Positions 18,401-27,206 of a stretch of 64,000 nucleotides of DNA are shown here, piece after piece. Position 1 is the first letter of the stretch, and every line of letters begins with the position of its first letter. Below the pieces are notes generated by a model, which made no database searches, had not been told where the DNA came from, and was given only the letters and a program-made list of their open reading frames with translations. A program made the position numbers and the translations under genes. Origin of the DNA: Neobacillus notoginsengisoli (GTDB taxonomy: Bacteria > Bacillota > Bacilli > Bacillales > Cytobacillaceae); contig NZ_QWEG01000002.1 in the NCBI RefSeq assembly GCF_003515685.1, positions 62,001 through 126,000 on the forward strand, in the 5' to 3' direction.

Positions 18401-18549
18401 TCCATCACCATTAGGTAAGGAATCGAGATATTCGGAATTGTCTCCATGTTCATCCGTGTGCCTGAATAAATGCCTGATGCCGTTATAATAATGGTCAGCA
18501 GCCAGACTGCCAATTTATTTTTTATAACAAAATTAACTAAACCTTTCAC
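15463..18549 (-). CDS. swrC: RND-family exporter, SwrC (YerP) type
   Basis: About 1028 residues: 12 membrane helices and two large extracytoplasmic loops, the AcrB/SwrC layout. TM4 contains GRVIDDSIVVVENIYRR with the acidic proton-relay pair. SwrC of B. subtilis exports surfactin and other amphiphiles and confers self-resistance (established). The frame is open to an ATG at 18585, but that lies in the promoter region; the GTG at 18549 follows GGGCGGGTGTAAAG and fits the family N-terminus. A divergent TetR gene is the likely repressor, as YerO is for swrC. Confidence 0.92.
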   Translation of the reverse strand: MKGLVNFVIKNKLAVWLLTIIITASGIYSGTRMNMETIPNISIPYLMVMDVYPGATPEKVMEEVSMPIEKAVEGLENVKAVYSNSYSNMSNIQVEYEYGIDMDEAKRALQSALDAVKLPEGAEKPNITAISMNMMPVAALSVSSSKEDIVELTSTVEESIVPKIEKLDGVASASITGQHIEEVNLTYNEAKMEELDLTEDKVKQMIQASNVAVSLGLYEFDEGKQAVSIDGKFMTVDELKNMLIPVTPSTANPAPFVKLSDIAEVKTVGKVKSVSRTNGKDAVAIQIVKEQQANTVDVVDSVKKLVKEEKKKVDGLIIDVTLDQGKPIEDAIFTMVEKALFGGLIAILIILLFLRDVKSTIISIISIPVSILMALLLLNWLDITLNIMTLGAITVAIGRVIDDSIVVVENIYRRLHLKDEELNGRALIRESTIEMFKPILSSTLVTVAVFAPLIFVGGMVGELFAPFALTMTFALGASLLIAITVVPALSHTLFKKKLYGEKTEKSHKEAGKLAKWYKGVLEKTLNHKVITSLIALVLLGGSLALMPIIGFSFLGSEEDKVMYLTYTPGAGELKEDILKNVQLVEDKMLKRDDIDIVQISVTESGDPMAAMMGGAGDGALMYLIFDPEMENFPEVRKEIEEYVTNIGQSGTWKSQNFTSMAANSNEVSYALYSEDLNKLNKSVKLAEDVLKKNDGLEKVTSSNEDPYIEYTFRTEQDELMKYGLTTGQLIMMLSPDHSKDLITTVEKDGTTLDVIVQHEQEAAMPKSIDEILAMEVPTPLGTAIPFSELVTVEKGTTLNTLARSKGEYYASVSGTVIGDDISKITSEIEKGIDKLDLPKGVTVDISGVQADMKETFTQLGIAMLAAVAIVYFILVVTFGEGLAPFAILFSLPFTVIGSFAGLFIAGETISVPVMMGLLMLIGIVVTNAIVLVDRIIRMERSGLSMRDAILEAGATRLRPILMTAIATIGALIPLAMGNGGGGLISKGLGITVIGGLTSSTLLTLIIVPIVYEVLSKLFKKNRQEIQEN

Positions 18550-18591
18550 CTTTACACCCGCCCTAAATTGACTTGTTAAACTCAATTATTT

Positions 18592-18620
18592 ATACTAATG
18601 ACTAACCAGTCAATTGTCAA
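18592..18620 (-). promoter_or_regulatory. swrC-type promoter with TetR operator
   Basis: On the minus strand TTGACA (18615-18620) and TAGTAT (18592-18597) are 17 bp apart. The 14-bp palindrome TGACTAACCAGTCA (18599-18612) fills the spacer, so a bound TetR dimer would block RNA polymerase. The gap is shared with the divergent regulator gene, allowing autoregulation. Promoter and palindrome are seen; the binding protein is inferred. Confidence 0.75.
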
Positions 18621-18649
18621 CAGATGAAAAAACAGGAGCGTAAAAGACA

Positions 18650-19480
18650 ATGTTGAAAAGACAATTAATTATGGAGAAGGCCTCTGAGCTTTTTGCGGAA
18701 AAAGGCTTTGAGGCGACTTCTATCCAGCAAATCACTGATCACTGCGGTATTTCAAAAGGTGCCTTCTATTTATCTTTTAAATCAAAAGATGAATTGGTTG
18801 TCGCTTTAATTGATCATTTTATGATGCAAATGATTTCAACGATTGACCACATAGTCAGAAACACGCCTGACGATCGGCTGCTCTATGAATTTTATTATGC
18901 GATCTATCATACTTTTCAAAAGCACTCCGATTTCGCAAAAATATTGATTAAGGAGCAGGCGCATACTTTTAATAATGAGCTCATGGTAAAAATGAGTTAT
19001 TATGACAAAGTAATGGAAAATCTAATCTTATCGATGATTGAACGCCTCTATGGTGATGAGGCCAAACAAATTAAGTATGATTTGATTTATTGTATAAAAG
19101 GCTTCATGAATACGTATTCTCAGTTGTTCATTTTTTATAACGTGCCAATTGATTTGGACACATTAGCCAAGTCGCTTGCGGAAAAGACAAACCTCATCGC
19201 CAAACATGCCGGCATTCCGTTTATCACCAAGGATTTAGCTTTTATGTTTAACCAGCCCAAAAATGAAGAAGTGACAAAAGAGGCAATTGTGGAAATGATT
19301 AAACAAAAAATAGAGGAAATGGAAGACTCTATTGAAAAGGAATCGTTAATTTTGCTTAAGCGGGAGTTGTTAGAACCTTCCTTAAGCCGGGCTATCGTGA
19401 AAGGCTTGATCGAAAACCTTCAAAGCCACTCTCATTGCCAATGGATTTCTTATTTGCTTCGCAAGCAATTTCAATTTTAA
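18650..19480 (+). CDS. TetR/AcrR-family repressor of the RND exporter
   Basis: 276 residues. The N-terminal TetR helix-turn-helix spans ~8-50 (ASELFAEKGFEATSIQQI, GISKGAFYLSFKSKDEL). The long helical ligand domain is larger than average. The ATG follows AGGAGCGTAAAAGACA. Divergent from the SwrC-type gene with a palindrome between them, the same arrangement as yerO-swrC in B. subtilis. Probably senses the exported amphiphile. Confidence 0.9.
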   Translation: MLKRQLIMEKASELFAEKGFEATSIQQITDHCGISKGAFYLSFKSKDELVVALIDHFMMQMISTIDHIVRNTPDDRLLYEFYYAIYHTFQKHSDFAKILIKEQAHTFNNELMVKMSYYDKVMENLILSMIERLYGDEAKQIKYDLIYCIKGFMNTYSQLFIFYNVPIDLDTLAKSLAEKTNLIAKHAGIPFITKDLAFMFNQPKNEEVTKEAIVEMIKQKIEEMEDSIEKESLILLKRELLEPSLSRAIVKGLIENLQSHSHCQWISYLLRKQFQF

Positions 19481-19512
19481 AAGGCAGCAGGAGGCTCTAC
19501 TCCGGCTGCCTT
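19481..19512. terminator. Terminator between tetR and gdh-like gene
   Basis: AAGGCAGC / GCTGCCTT followed by T7 on the plus strand. An A/T tract on the other side makes it usable for the convergent gene too. Confidence 0.85.
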
Positions 19513-19553
19513 TTTTTGCAAAAAATTCATTTACTTCCGTACGGGGGTGGCTT

Positions 19554-20780
19554 TCACACCCAGCCTCTGTACATGGAAGCTTCGGCCATTTTCCTAACGC
19601 CTTCCATATATGCGGCCAATCTCATATCCAGCCGTCTCGTTTCCGCCGATTTATAGATCGTGTTGAATGCGCCGGTCATTTTCGCGCGCAGTTTCTCCTC
19701 AGCTTCTTGAAGCGGCCAGTACATCCCCTGCCTATTCTGCACCCATTCAAAATAAGAAGCAATGATTCCACCAGCTCCAGCAAGAACATCAGGAACAAGC
19801 AGAATGCCGCGATCAGTCAAGATCTTGGTCGCTTCAAGAGTTGTTGGACCTCCCGCCGCTTCCACTATTATAGATGCCTTAATATTATGGGCATTTTGTT
19901 CAGTGATTTGTTTTGAAACCGCGGCCGGAACGAGAATATCGCAGTCCTGTTCCAATAGTTCAGCATTCGTGATTGTCCCCTCAAAAAGGGAAGTCACTGT
20001 TCCGAAGCTGTCCCGTCTGTTCAGCATATAATCGATTGGAAGCCCATCCGGGTCGTAAAGTGCGCCATAAGCATCGGAAACGCCAACTACTTTGGCGCCT
20101 GCATCATGCATGTACTTCGCCAAATAACTGCCGGCATTCCCAAAGCCCTGGATAATGACCCTGGATCCTTTCATCCGCAGCCCCTTTTTCCTTGCAGCTT
20201 CCTCCACGCATATCGCGATTCCGTAACCGCTGGCTTTTTCGCGGCCCTCGGAGCCACCGAGCACAAGAGGCTTACCCGAAATAAAACCGGAGGAATCAAC
20301 TCTTTTTATCTTGCTGTATTCATCCATCATCCAGGCCATGATTTGTGAATTTGTGAATAAATCAGGGCCTGGGATATCTTTCGATGCCCCCGCAATTTGC
20401 GAAATCGAACGGACATAGCCCCTGCTCAACCGTTCGAGCTCTCCAAGACTCAGCCTTCGCGGATCACAAGTAACTCCGCCCATGCCGCCGCCAAATGGCA
20501 AATCGGCCACCCCACATTTTAAGCCTGCCCATATGGCGAGCTCTTTCATGTTATCTGGATTTACACCGGGATGGAAGCGGATGCCACCCTTATACGGACC
20601 GGCAGCATGATTATGCTGTGCCCGGTATCCTGTAAATACTTTATAGGAGCCATCATCCATCCTGACCGGAATTCTGACCTCCAATAATAAGGCCGGCTCC
20701 TTTAACAGCTCGAACATATCATTGTTGAAACCGAGCTTTTCTAGGGCCTCTTTAATAACTTCCTGCGTTGGCTCAAGCAT
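19554..20780 (-). CDS. Glutamate dehydrogenase homologue lacking the catalytic lysine
   Basis: 408 residues, close to RocG/GudB along the whole length: substrate domain ~1-180, Rossmann domain ~185-340 (IQGFGNAGSYLA). Lys64 (GPYKGG), Lys88 (LKCG) and the Asp of GPDLFTN are kept. The glycine-rich GGGKGG motif reads GGGMGG (Met100, codon ATG at 20481-20483), which removes the lysine essential for catalysis in this family. The usual EAANGP is EAAGGP (Gly310) and VLASAGG is VLAGAGG (Gly335). It follows rocD by 54 bp in an apparent arginine/ornithine operon, where an active RocG would make 2-oxoglutarate. The product may be inactive, altered or regulatory. Confidence 0.88.
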   Translation of the reverse strand: MLEPTQEVIKEALEKLGFNNDMFELLKEPALLLEVRIPVRMDDGSYKVFTGYRAQHNHAAGPYKGGIRFHPGVNPDNMKELAIWAGLKCGVADLPFGGGMGGVTCDPRRLSLGELERLSRGYVRSISQIAGASKDIPGPDLFTNSQIMAWMMDEYSKIKRVDSSGFISGKPLVLGGSEGREKASGYGIAICVEEAARKKGLRMKGSRVIIQGFGNAGSYLAKYMHDAGAKVVGVSDAYGALYDPDGLPIDYMLNRRDSFGTVTSLFEGTITNAELLEQDCDILVPAAVSKQITEQNAHNIKASIIVEAAGGPTTLEATKILTDRGILLVPDVLAGAGGIIASYFEWVQNRQGMYWPLQEAEEKLRAKMTGAFNTIYKSAETRRLDMRLAAYMEGVRKMAEASMYRGWV

Positions 20781-20834
20781 GATTGGACTCCCCCTGCCTC
20801 TTCCGTTAAAGCGGGTCCGGCTCCAGATTCACAA

Positions 20835-22034
20835 TTATTCCAATACCTTTTGAATGCGTTCAATCGCCCAATCCAGCTCTTCTTTTGAAATCACAAGCGG
20901 AGGAGCGAAGCGGATGACTGTTTCATGGGTTTCCTTGCAAAGCAAGCCATCCTCTTTCAGTTGCTCACAATATTTACGGGCAGGCTCTGTTAGTTCAACT
21001 CCGATAAACAAGCCTTTACCGCGGACTTCTTTTATTCTTGGATTGGAGATTTCTTTTAGTTTTTCCATAAAATACTCGCCAAGCTCCAGTGACCGTTCTG
21101 CAAGTTTTTCATCAACAAGTACATCAAGCGCAGCAATTGAAACCGCACAAGCCATCGGATTGCCCCCAAATGTTGAACCGTGTGATCCAGGATTGAATAC
21201 ACCAAGTATATCTTTGTTCGCAACGACGCAGGAAATCGGGAAGACTCCGCCGCCCAAGGCCTTGCCCAGGATATACATATCAGGCTCGACACGTTCCCAA
21301 TCACAAGCAAACATTTTGCCAGAACGGGCCAGACCAGCCTGGATTTCATCGGCGATGAACAATACGTTCTCTTCCTTACACAGATCAGATGCTTGCTTCA
21401 GGAATCCGTCCGGAGGAATAATGATTCCCGCTTCCCCTTGAATTGGTTCAATTAGGAATGCCGCGGTGTTCGGTGTGATCGCAGACTTGAGTGCATCAAG
21501 GTCGCCATAAGGTATAAGCTTGATGCCTGGAAGCATCGGACCAAAGCCTCTTTTATATTCTTCTTCAGATGAGAGCGAAACCGCTGTCATTGTCCGGCCG
21601 TGGAAATTGCCAATGCAGGCAATGACTTCCGCCTTGTTTTCCTCGACGCCTTTTACAAAATACGCCCAGCGCCTTGCAGCCTTGATCGCTGTTTCAACCG
21701 CTTCCGCTCCTGTATTCATCGGAAGAGCCATTTCTTTGTTTGCAAGTTTGCAAACCCTTTCATACCACGGACCGAGCTGATCGTTATGGAACGCGCGTGA
21801 AGTAAGTGTGACACGATCCGCCTGATCTTTCAGCGCTTGAACGATTTTCGGATGGCGGTGCCCTTGATTGACAGCGGAATAGGCACTTAACATATCCATA
21901 TATTTATTGCCTTCCGGATCCTCGACCCAGACCCCTTCCGCTTTCGCAATAACGATTGGCAGCGGATGATAGTTTTGTGCACCATATTTTTCTGTCTGTT
22001 CAATGACATCCTGCGTTTTTGTTGTATGTACCAA
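20835..22034 (-). CDS. rocD: Ornithine aminotransferase RocD
   Basis: 399 residues, nearly colinear with B. subtilis RocD. PLP lysine in [18 protein letters not shown] and HGSTFGGNP are present. Converts ornithine plus 2-oxoglutarate to glutamate semialdehyde and glutamate. The frame opens at 22106, but family homology and a GGAGGG site (spacing 7) point to a TTG start at 22034. It is first in a two-gene unit with the gdh-like gene. I saw no sigma-54 (-24/-12) promoter upstream, unlike the B. subtilis roc operons. Confidence 0.95.
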   Translation of the reverse strand: MVHTTKTQDVIEQTEKYGAQNYHPLPIVIAKAEGVWVEDPEGNKYMDMLSAYSAVNQGHRHPKIVQALKDQADRVTLTSRAFHNDQLGPWYERVCKLANKEMALPMNTGAEAVETAIKAARRWAYFVKGVEENKAEVIACIGNFHGRTMTAVSLSSEEEYKRGFGPMLPGIKLIPYGDLDALKSAITPNTAAFLIEPIQGEAGIIIPPDGFLKQASDLCKEENVLFIADEIQAGLARSGKMFACDWERVEPDMYILGKALGGGVFPISCVVANKDILGVFNPGSHGSTFGGNPMACAVSIAALDVLVDEKLAERSLELGEYFMEKLKEISNPRIKEVRGKGLFIGVELTEPARKYCEQLKEDGLLCKETHETVIRFAPPLVISKEELDWAIERIQKVLE

Positions 22035-22285
22035 TGAAAATCCCTCCAGTTTCTGGGTTCGGATTTCTTCCTCTCCCGTAGATAGTAAAATATACTGAAA
22101 AATCACAGTTACCTCTATTGTACATAAGAGGAAAATATTTTACATAACAATTTGGGAGGAAATCATGAAAGTTTTGAATTTTGATGCCATATACCTAAAT
22201 TGTTGATTGGAACGGGAGTCAACCACATGTTATTCCCGACAGAGTCCATTCCCATTTGCTACATCTTCCAACTTCTCAAATAAAA

Positions 22286-22312
22286 AGGCCCGTCTCTTTT
22301 CAGAGCGGGCCT
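22286..22312 (-). terminator. Terminator of yugI
   Basis: AGGCCCG / CGGGCCT with a TTTTTA run on the minus strand, directly after the yugI stop. Confidence 0.85.
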
Positions 22313-22322
22313 CAATTGAACA

Positions 22323-22721
22323 TTATTTATTAATTTCTTCCTTCTGGGACTGGTCAATCCATTCCTGAAGCTTTTCCTTCAAGGTATTGAATCCCTGCTG
22401 CTGTTCGGCTTCAGGCATAATCGCTGCTGCCTGGCGTTTCGGCCGTGGCTTTCTGACTCTAGGTTGCTGGGCAGGAGTTTCTTCAGTCGCGCGAATCGAC
22501 AGGCTGACTTTGCCCGCTTCCTCATCAACGGAAAGAACCTTGACCTTTACCTCGTCGCCAACTTTTAAAAATTCACTTACATCTTTTACATAACCGTGCG
22601 TGATTTCAGAAATATGGACAAGCCCCTGTACATTACCATCAAGCGCAACGAAGGCTCCATAAGGCTGGATCCCAGTTACCTTACCAGTCAGGACGCTGCC
22701 TGTTTCAATTTTTTCAGACAT
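22323..22721 (-). CDS. yugI: S1-domain RNA-binding protein YugI (general stress protein 13)
   Basis: 132 residues. One S1 domain (~5-75: GSVLTGKVTGIQPYGAFVAL, GLVHISEITHG, VKVLSVDEE) followed by a basic, Pro/Arg/Lys-rich linker and a short helix. It matches GSP13/YugI, a ribosome-associated S1 protein. TAGGAG precedes the ATG; a terminator follows. B. subtilis has alaT/alaR next; here an XRE gene takes that place. Confidence 0.92.
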   Translation of the reverse strand: MSEKIETGSVLTGKVTGIQPYGAFVALDGNVQGLVHISEITHGYVKDVSEFLKVGDEVKVKVLSVDEEAGKVSLSIRATEETPAQQPRVRKPRPKRQAAAIMPEAEQQQGFNTLKEKLQEWIDQSQKEEINK

Positions 22722-22989
22722 ATGAACAACTCCTAAGTTTTATACGTTTTTTCCCTTTTATACGCAATATAAAATTATATCACAGTTGGATTAATAATTC
22801 AATGTTATTTGGGAGCTTGATTCATTACTATCCGTATTCCACCTAAAGAAGCATGGTAAACGCGAATGCAAGATATGTCTGGGAATGGTTGGCATTTCGG
22901 TAACACAATTTTCGGAATTCTCTCGGGCGTCCTACCTTCCAAGTGGTAAAATGAAAGTGGTAGACCATATTCATAGGGGGGTGATTTCA

Positions 22990-23331
22990 ATGAGCACGAT
23001 TGGTGAGAACATTCGCGCGGGCAGGAAACTGCGGTCGATGTCGATTGAAGAACTGGCCAGGAAAGCACGGATTGGCGTGCATACAATTGAACAATATGAA
23101 AACGGCGAGAAAATCCCGGTTGTCCAGACAGTTTTAAAAATCAGCACCGTTCTTGACATACCTGCTTCCGAACTGCTCGAAAATGCTTATCAGCCCAATG
23201 CCGCAGGTCTTGACTATGAACTCGAGCAGCTAGTCAAAGAAATTGGCACGAAGCGGGCAAAAATGATTTTACGAAAAGCAAAAGAAATTCCCGAGGAGGA
23301 GTTTCTGAAGGCAATGGACATGCTTCATTAA
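22990..23331 (+). CDS. XRE-family transcriptional regulator
   Basis: 113 residues from the ATG at 22990 behind AGGGGGGTGATTTCA. The helix-turn-helix covers ~6-60 (IRAGRKLRSMSIEELARK, GVHTIEQYENGEKIP), and a ~45-residue helical tail ends with RKAKEIPEEEFLKAM. Soluble; target unknown. Possibly an autoregulated stress or biofilm regulator; the family is too broad to say. Confidence 0.85.
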   Translation: MSTIGENIRAGRKLRSMSIEELARKARIGVHTIEQYENGEKIPVVQTVLKISTVLDIPASELLENAYQPNAAGLDYELEQLVKEIGTKRAKMILRKAKEIPEEEFLKAMDMLH

Positions 23332-23357
23332 AATCAATAGATGAATACTACACCATC

Positions 23358-23375
23358 GCAGGCCAACGGGCTTGC
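23358..23375 (+). terminator. Terminator of the XRE gene
   Basis: GCAGGCC and GGGCTTGC pair over 7 bp with one G-U, followed by T7. Confidence 0.75.
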
Positions 23376-23527
23376 TTTTTTTATTTACATTTTTAATTAG
23401 ACTGTTGATTTTAGTAACAATATCCCTCAATGATGAAGCAGTAGAACCGTCCCGCTGCCTCACTCTGATTAGTAGGTGGGTTAAAAAGGTATATACTAGG
23501 AGTAGAGTTTTTATGATGGAGGGTATT

Positions 23528-24358
23528 ATGAGTCGGACTGCTGTGGCAACGATTGTGAAGATCAATGGGATTGATGTGTATTACGAGTGGTATCCTTCTA
23601 GGGACGGGGTGCGGACGATTGTGCTGCTCCATGGGTTTTTGTCTTCGGCGTTCAGTTTTCGAAAACTCGTTCCCCTCTTGAACAGGGATTACAATGTGCT
23701 GACAGTTGACTTGCCGCCATTCGGCAAAAGCGGCAAATCAGCAGGATATGAATATTCGTATAAGAACATTGCAGCCACGGTTATTGCGCTGCTGGGCGAG
23801 TTGAACATTGAGAACCCGATATTGGCCGGCCATTCAATGGGTGGCCAGTTTGTGCTCAATATGATTACCCTTCAGCCCTCTTTAACGGACAAAATTATTC
23901 TTTTTTGCAGTTCCGGCTATTTAAAACCTCCTGGCCGCCTGCTTTCATTTGGGAGCCGGCTGCCTCTTTTCCACCTCGCTGTGAAACGGTGGCTTGTCCG
24001 TTCGGGGGGAGTTAAGGAAAATTTAAAGCTTGTTGTCCATGACCAATCGATGATTGATGAAGAAATGCTTCGGGGCTATATGCAACCGTTTTTAAGCAAG
24101 CAGATGTTCCACGGGATCGGAAGGCTGATTCGGGATCGGGAGGGGGACCTGCCGCCAGAAGCTTTGCAAAAAATTGACACGCCTTGCCTGTTGATTTGGG
24201 GAGAATATGACCAAGTCGTGCCGGTCGCTGTCGGCAAAAGGCTGCAAGGCGACCTGAAAAATTCCCAGCTTATCATCCTCAAAAATACCGGGCACCTCGT
24301 ACCCGAAGAGCGGCCGGAAGAAGTTTATAAGCATATGAAAAACTTTTTGGAGGGGTAA
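23528..24358 (+). CDS. yugF: Alpha/beta hydrolase YugF
   Basis: 276 residues from the ATG at 23528 behind GGAGGGTATT. Alpha/beta-hydrolase fold with oxyanion VLLHGFLSS, nucleophile GHSMGG, acid Asp in GEYDQVVP and His in NTGHLVPEE. An esterase or lipase-like enzyme of unknown substrate. The adjacent yugE and patB give the B. subtilis order. A partial copy of the GAACCGTCCC palindrome lies just upstream. Confidence 0.9.
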   Translation: MSRTAVATIVKINGIDVYYEWYPSRDGVRTIVLLHGFLSSAFSFRKLVPLLNRDYNVLTVDLPPFGKSGKSAGYEYSYKNIAATVIALLGELNIENPILAGHSMGGQFVLNMITLQPSLTDKIILFCSSGYLKPPGRLLSFGSRLPLFHLAVKRWLVRSGGVKENLKLVVHDQSMIDEEMLRGYMQPFLSKQMFHGIGRLIRDREGDLPPEALQKIDTPCLLIWGEYDQVVPVAVGKRLQGDLKNSQLIILKNTGHLVPEERPEEVYKHMKNFLEG

Positions 24359-24378
24359 GTTTTTTTGAGGGAAGAGAG

Positions 24379-24421
24379 ATTCGGACTCTTGGACAGCTTT
24401 TGAGGCCCCAAGAGTCCGAAT
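24379..24421. terminator. Long-stem hairpin between yugF and yugE
   Basis: A perfect 14-bp stem (ATTCGGACTCTTGG / CCAAGAGTCCGAAT) between convergent genes. There is no strong T run on the plus strand, so it may be a dispersed palindrome acting as an mRNA-end hairpin. Confidence 0.65.
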
Positions 24422-24464
24422 ACAATCAATTTTGCCAAAATAGTTTAGGCCACCGGCCACCAGC

Positions 24465-24725
24465 CTACAAGGAGCAGGAGCCTTGGTTTTTTATGGACAG
24501 CAGTTTTTCAGCAACTGAGAGGCATTCCTTGAAGGGAATTACCTGCTCAAAGGAGAAATCATAAATGGATTGGAGTCTTGCCGCCAGCTGGTTGGCGTCA
24601 TTCAGCTCACGAACAGCTTGGATCGCATCCGCAATCTCTGGATCATAAGAGCCTCCGCCGATGCGGAATGGATCCCAATTGTTTAATTCATCGGCCATAA
24701 GAAGATTCATCAAAGAAGTTTCCAT
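24465..24725 (-). CDS. yugE: DUF1871 protein YugE
   Basis: 86 residues, the same length as B. subtilis YugE. The DUF1871 pattern is clear: LNNWDPFRIGGGSYDPEIADAIQ in two parts, then LQSIYDFSFEQVIP and ECLSVAEKLL. Small helical cytoplasmic protein of unknown role, resembling CdiI-type immunity folds. Alone on the minus strand between yugF and patB. Confidence 0.88.
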   Translation of the reverse strand: METSLMNLLMADELNNWDPFRIGGGSYDPEIADAIQAVRELNDANQLAARLQSIYDFSFEQVIPFKECLSVAEKLLSIKNQGSCSL

Positions 24726-24807
24726 ACAATCACCCGTAAAGTTTTGAAGTCATTTTATTTTATCACGAATAATGCATGAAAAAAATTCTGTTGTCCGGAG
24801 GTTTCGC

Positions 24808-25968
24808 ATGAATTTTGATGAAAGAATAAGCCGTCTAAATACAGCTTCCGTTAAATGGGAGTTGACCAAGGAGATTTACGGGACTGATGATGTTTTGCCA
24901 ATGTGGGTGGCCGATATGGATTTCAAGCCACCGCAGGAGCTCCTTGATACCATTAAAGCCAGGGTTGACCACGGGATCTTCGGCTATACATTTGTTCCAC
25001 CTTCTGTTCATGAATCGATCAGCGGCTGGCTCAAGAGCCGGCATGGCTGGGAAATACGCCATTCATGGATTTTGTTTGCAAACGGTGTGGTCCCGTCTAT
25101 TAGTATTGCCATCCTGGCATACACAAAGCCTGGTGACAAAGTTCTCATTCAGCCGCCTGTCTACAATCCGTTTTTTGAAATGACCGAACTGAACGGCAGG
25201 ACAGTCGAATCATCCCCGCTGCTTCTAAAGAACGGCCGATATGAAATTGATTTCACCAGCTTTGAAGAGTCCTTGAAAAAAGGCTGCAGGCTGTTTCTGC
25301 TTTGCAATCCACATAATCCTGGAGGTATGGTGTGGACAAAAGAGGAGCTTAAGAAGATGGCGGATTTATGTGTAAAGCATGATTGCCTCATACTCGCAGA
25401 CGAAATCCATTCTGATATTCTTTTAAATGGCCGCCGCCACATCCCGATAGCTAGCCTTGGCAAAGACATTGCGGACAGAACAATTACGTGCGTTGCTCCT
25501 AGCAAAACCTTTAACCTTGGCGGCATCCAAGTATCTGCTGCCATTATTACGAACTCGGAGCTGCGCGACAAATTCCATGCAGTGCAAAAAATGCAGGGAT
25601 TTTTCGCGCCAAATATTTTCGCCACGATTGCGATTGAAGCTGCTTACAAGCATGGAGCCAAGTGGCTTGCCTCCCTCATCGCCTATATCGAGGAAAATGT
25701 TAGAATATCAAAGGAATTCATTGCGGAAAGCATTCCTGAAATTAAGCTAGTTGAACCGGAAGGCACCTATCTGCTTTGGCTCGATTGCCGTGGGCTTGGA
25801 CTGTCCGATGAGGCCTTGCAGGAAAGACTAATTAAAAAGGGCAAGCTCGCCCTTGAACCGGGAGCTAAATATGGTCATGGCGGAGAAGGCTTCGTTCGCA
25901 TGAACATCGCCTGTCCAAAAGAAATGCTTATTGACGGCCTAACGCGGCTGAAAGTAGCGCTTAGCTAA
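24808..25968 (+). CDS. patB: PatB/MalY cystathionine beta-lyase (C-S lyase)
   Basis: 386 residues from the ATG at 24808 behind CCGGAGGTTTCGC. Class I/II aminotransferase fold of the MalY/PatB group: VLPMWVADMDF, CNPHNPGG, LADEIHSD, and PLP lysine in APSKTFNLGG. It cleaves cystathionine and related C-S bonds in methionine and sulfur metabolism. B. subtilis has kinB next to patB; kinB is absent here. Confidence 0.93.
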   Translation: MNFDERISRLNTASVKWELTKEIYGTDDVLPMWVADMDFKPPQELLDTIKARVDHGIFGYTFVPPSVHESISGWLKSRHGWEIRHSWILFANGVVPSISIAILAYTKPGDKVLIQPPVYNPFFEMTELNGRTVESSPLLLKNGRYEIDFTSFEESLKKGCRLFLLCNPHNPGGMVWTKEELKKMADLCVKHDCLILADEIHSDILLNGRRHIPIASLGKDIADRTITCVAPSKTFNLGGIQVSAAIITNSELRDKFHAVQKMQGFFAPNIFATIAIEAAYKHGAKWLASLIAYIEENVRISKEFIAESIPEIKLVEPEGTYLLWLDCRGLGLSDEALQERLIKKGKLALEPGAKYGHGGEGFVRMNIACPKEMLIDGLTRLKVALS

Positions 25969-26046
25969 AGAGGATTGGTTCATCACACTGTCACAATACA
26001 ATTACTAGTTGCTATTGTTCAGCTGACACCAACCTCCATACGAAAA

Positions 26047-26070
26047 AGCCGGCCCCATAAGGAGCCGGCT
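26047..26070. terminator. Bidirectional terminator patB / ppaC
   Basis: AGCCGGC / GCCGGCT between convergent genes, with an A5 tract serving as a T run for the minus-strand gene. Confidence 0.8.
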
Positions 26071-26078
26071 CAATTACA

Positions 26079-27017
26079 TTATTGGTTTCTTTTCATAAAC
26101 GTTTCTGTCAGGATAGGGACAATCTGCTTTTTCCTTGATACAACACCTTTTAGGATAGCCGTATTGTCAACGAGCGCGACATTGTACGCCTGTTCGATTG
26201 CTTCAACATCACGGCCGACTGCCAAGGCAACTGAATCGCTTGTAAGAATATCGGTTACGACAAGCAAAAACAAATCAAGCCCCTTTTCCTCGACAACCGA
26301 CGACAGTGCCGCCTGCAGCTCTGCTTTCCTGCTCATCACATCGTTCGGGTCTACAGCATTCACCTGGGCAATCTCAACTTTGCTGTCTCCCATCTGGAAT
26401 TCTTTCGCGTCTAGGGAAATCAGCTGCTCAATTGTTTTATCGCTTAAGTCAGCACCAGCCTTCAACATTGCAAGGCCATAGGTCTCCACATTGACTCCCG
26501 CGATTTCAGCAAGTTCAGCCGCTGCGTCGACATCCTCCTGAGTGCATGTAGGCGATTTGAACAGCAGGGAGTCGGAAATGATAGCCGACAGCATTAACCC
26601 TGCAATGGCTTTATCTATTTCGACGCTTTTTTCCTTGTAAATTTTATTCAGGATCGTTGCAGTGCAGCCAACCGGCTCAGCCCTATAGTAGAGCGGGCCG
26701 CTTGTTTCAAAATTAGCAATCCTATGGTGGTCAATGACTTCAAGAATTTCCACACTGCCAATATCATCAACACTTTGCTGCCTCTCATTATGATCGACAA
26801 GGATCACTCCAGCCGCTTCACCGGAAACCTTTTCCACAAGGCGCGGTGCTTCAACCCTAAACGTTTTCAGTGCATGGGCAGTTTCACCGTTTATATCCCC
26901 AAGACGGACAGCTTCCGCATCCACCCCAAGCTTCTTTTTTAATTCTGCATAAGCAATCGCCGAACAAATTGAATCCGTATCAGGATTTTTATGTCCAAAA
27001 ACTAAAACCTTATTCAT
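26079..27017 (-). CDS. ppaC: Manganese-dependent inorganic pyrophosphatase (family II)
   Basis: 312 residues. DHH phosphoesterase motifs: GHKNPDTDS (metal-binding His and Asp), then VDHNERQ and the EVIDHHRI segment, followed by a DHHA2 domain with the SRKKQIVP basic motif. Hydrolyses pyrophosphate in the cytoplasm with Mn. Length and motifs are standard. Single gene ending at the terminator shared with patB. Confidence 0.95.
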   Translation of the reverse strand: MNKVLVFGHKNPDTDSICSAIAYAELKKKLGVDAEAVRLGDINGETAHALKTFRVEAPRLVEKVSGEAAGVILVDHNERQQSVDDIGSVEILEVIDHHRIANFETSGPLYYRAEPVGCTATILNKIYKEKSVEIDKAIAGLMLSAIISDSLLFKSPTCTQEDVDAAAELAEIAGVNVETYGLAMLKAGADLSDKTIEQLISLDAKEFQMGDSKVEIAQVNAVDPNDVMSRKAELQAALSSVVEEKGLDLFLLVVTDILTSDSVALAVGRDVEAIEQAYNVALVDNTAILKGVVSRKKQIVPILTETFMKRNQ

Positions 27018-27206
27018 TGTACAATCTCTCCTTGCAGGTATATGAAATGATTTGCCTCAATCATTTTACCAGTTCTATCTCTTTTTTTCTAATCCCCCTT
27101 TTAAATCGGTTTTATTCTTTTATTTTTCTTAAACAGGGAGTTATCCGGTGACTTTGAGGGCAGAATAAAACGCAATCATCCACACGGGGAAAAGAAGTGT
27201 TTTACA

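Noticed and set aside
22165-22206. 13-residue leader peptide with a GGGAGGAAATC ribosome site
   Set aside because: Too short, points away from rocD, and no downstream plus-strand gene to regulate; no attenuator structure seen.
22035-22322. Sigma-54 promoter for the rocD unit
   Set aside because: I looked for the -24/-12 TTGGCAC-N5-TTGC pattern on the minus strand and found none; control may differ from B. subtilis.
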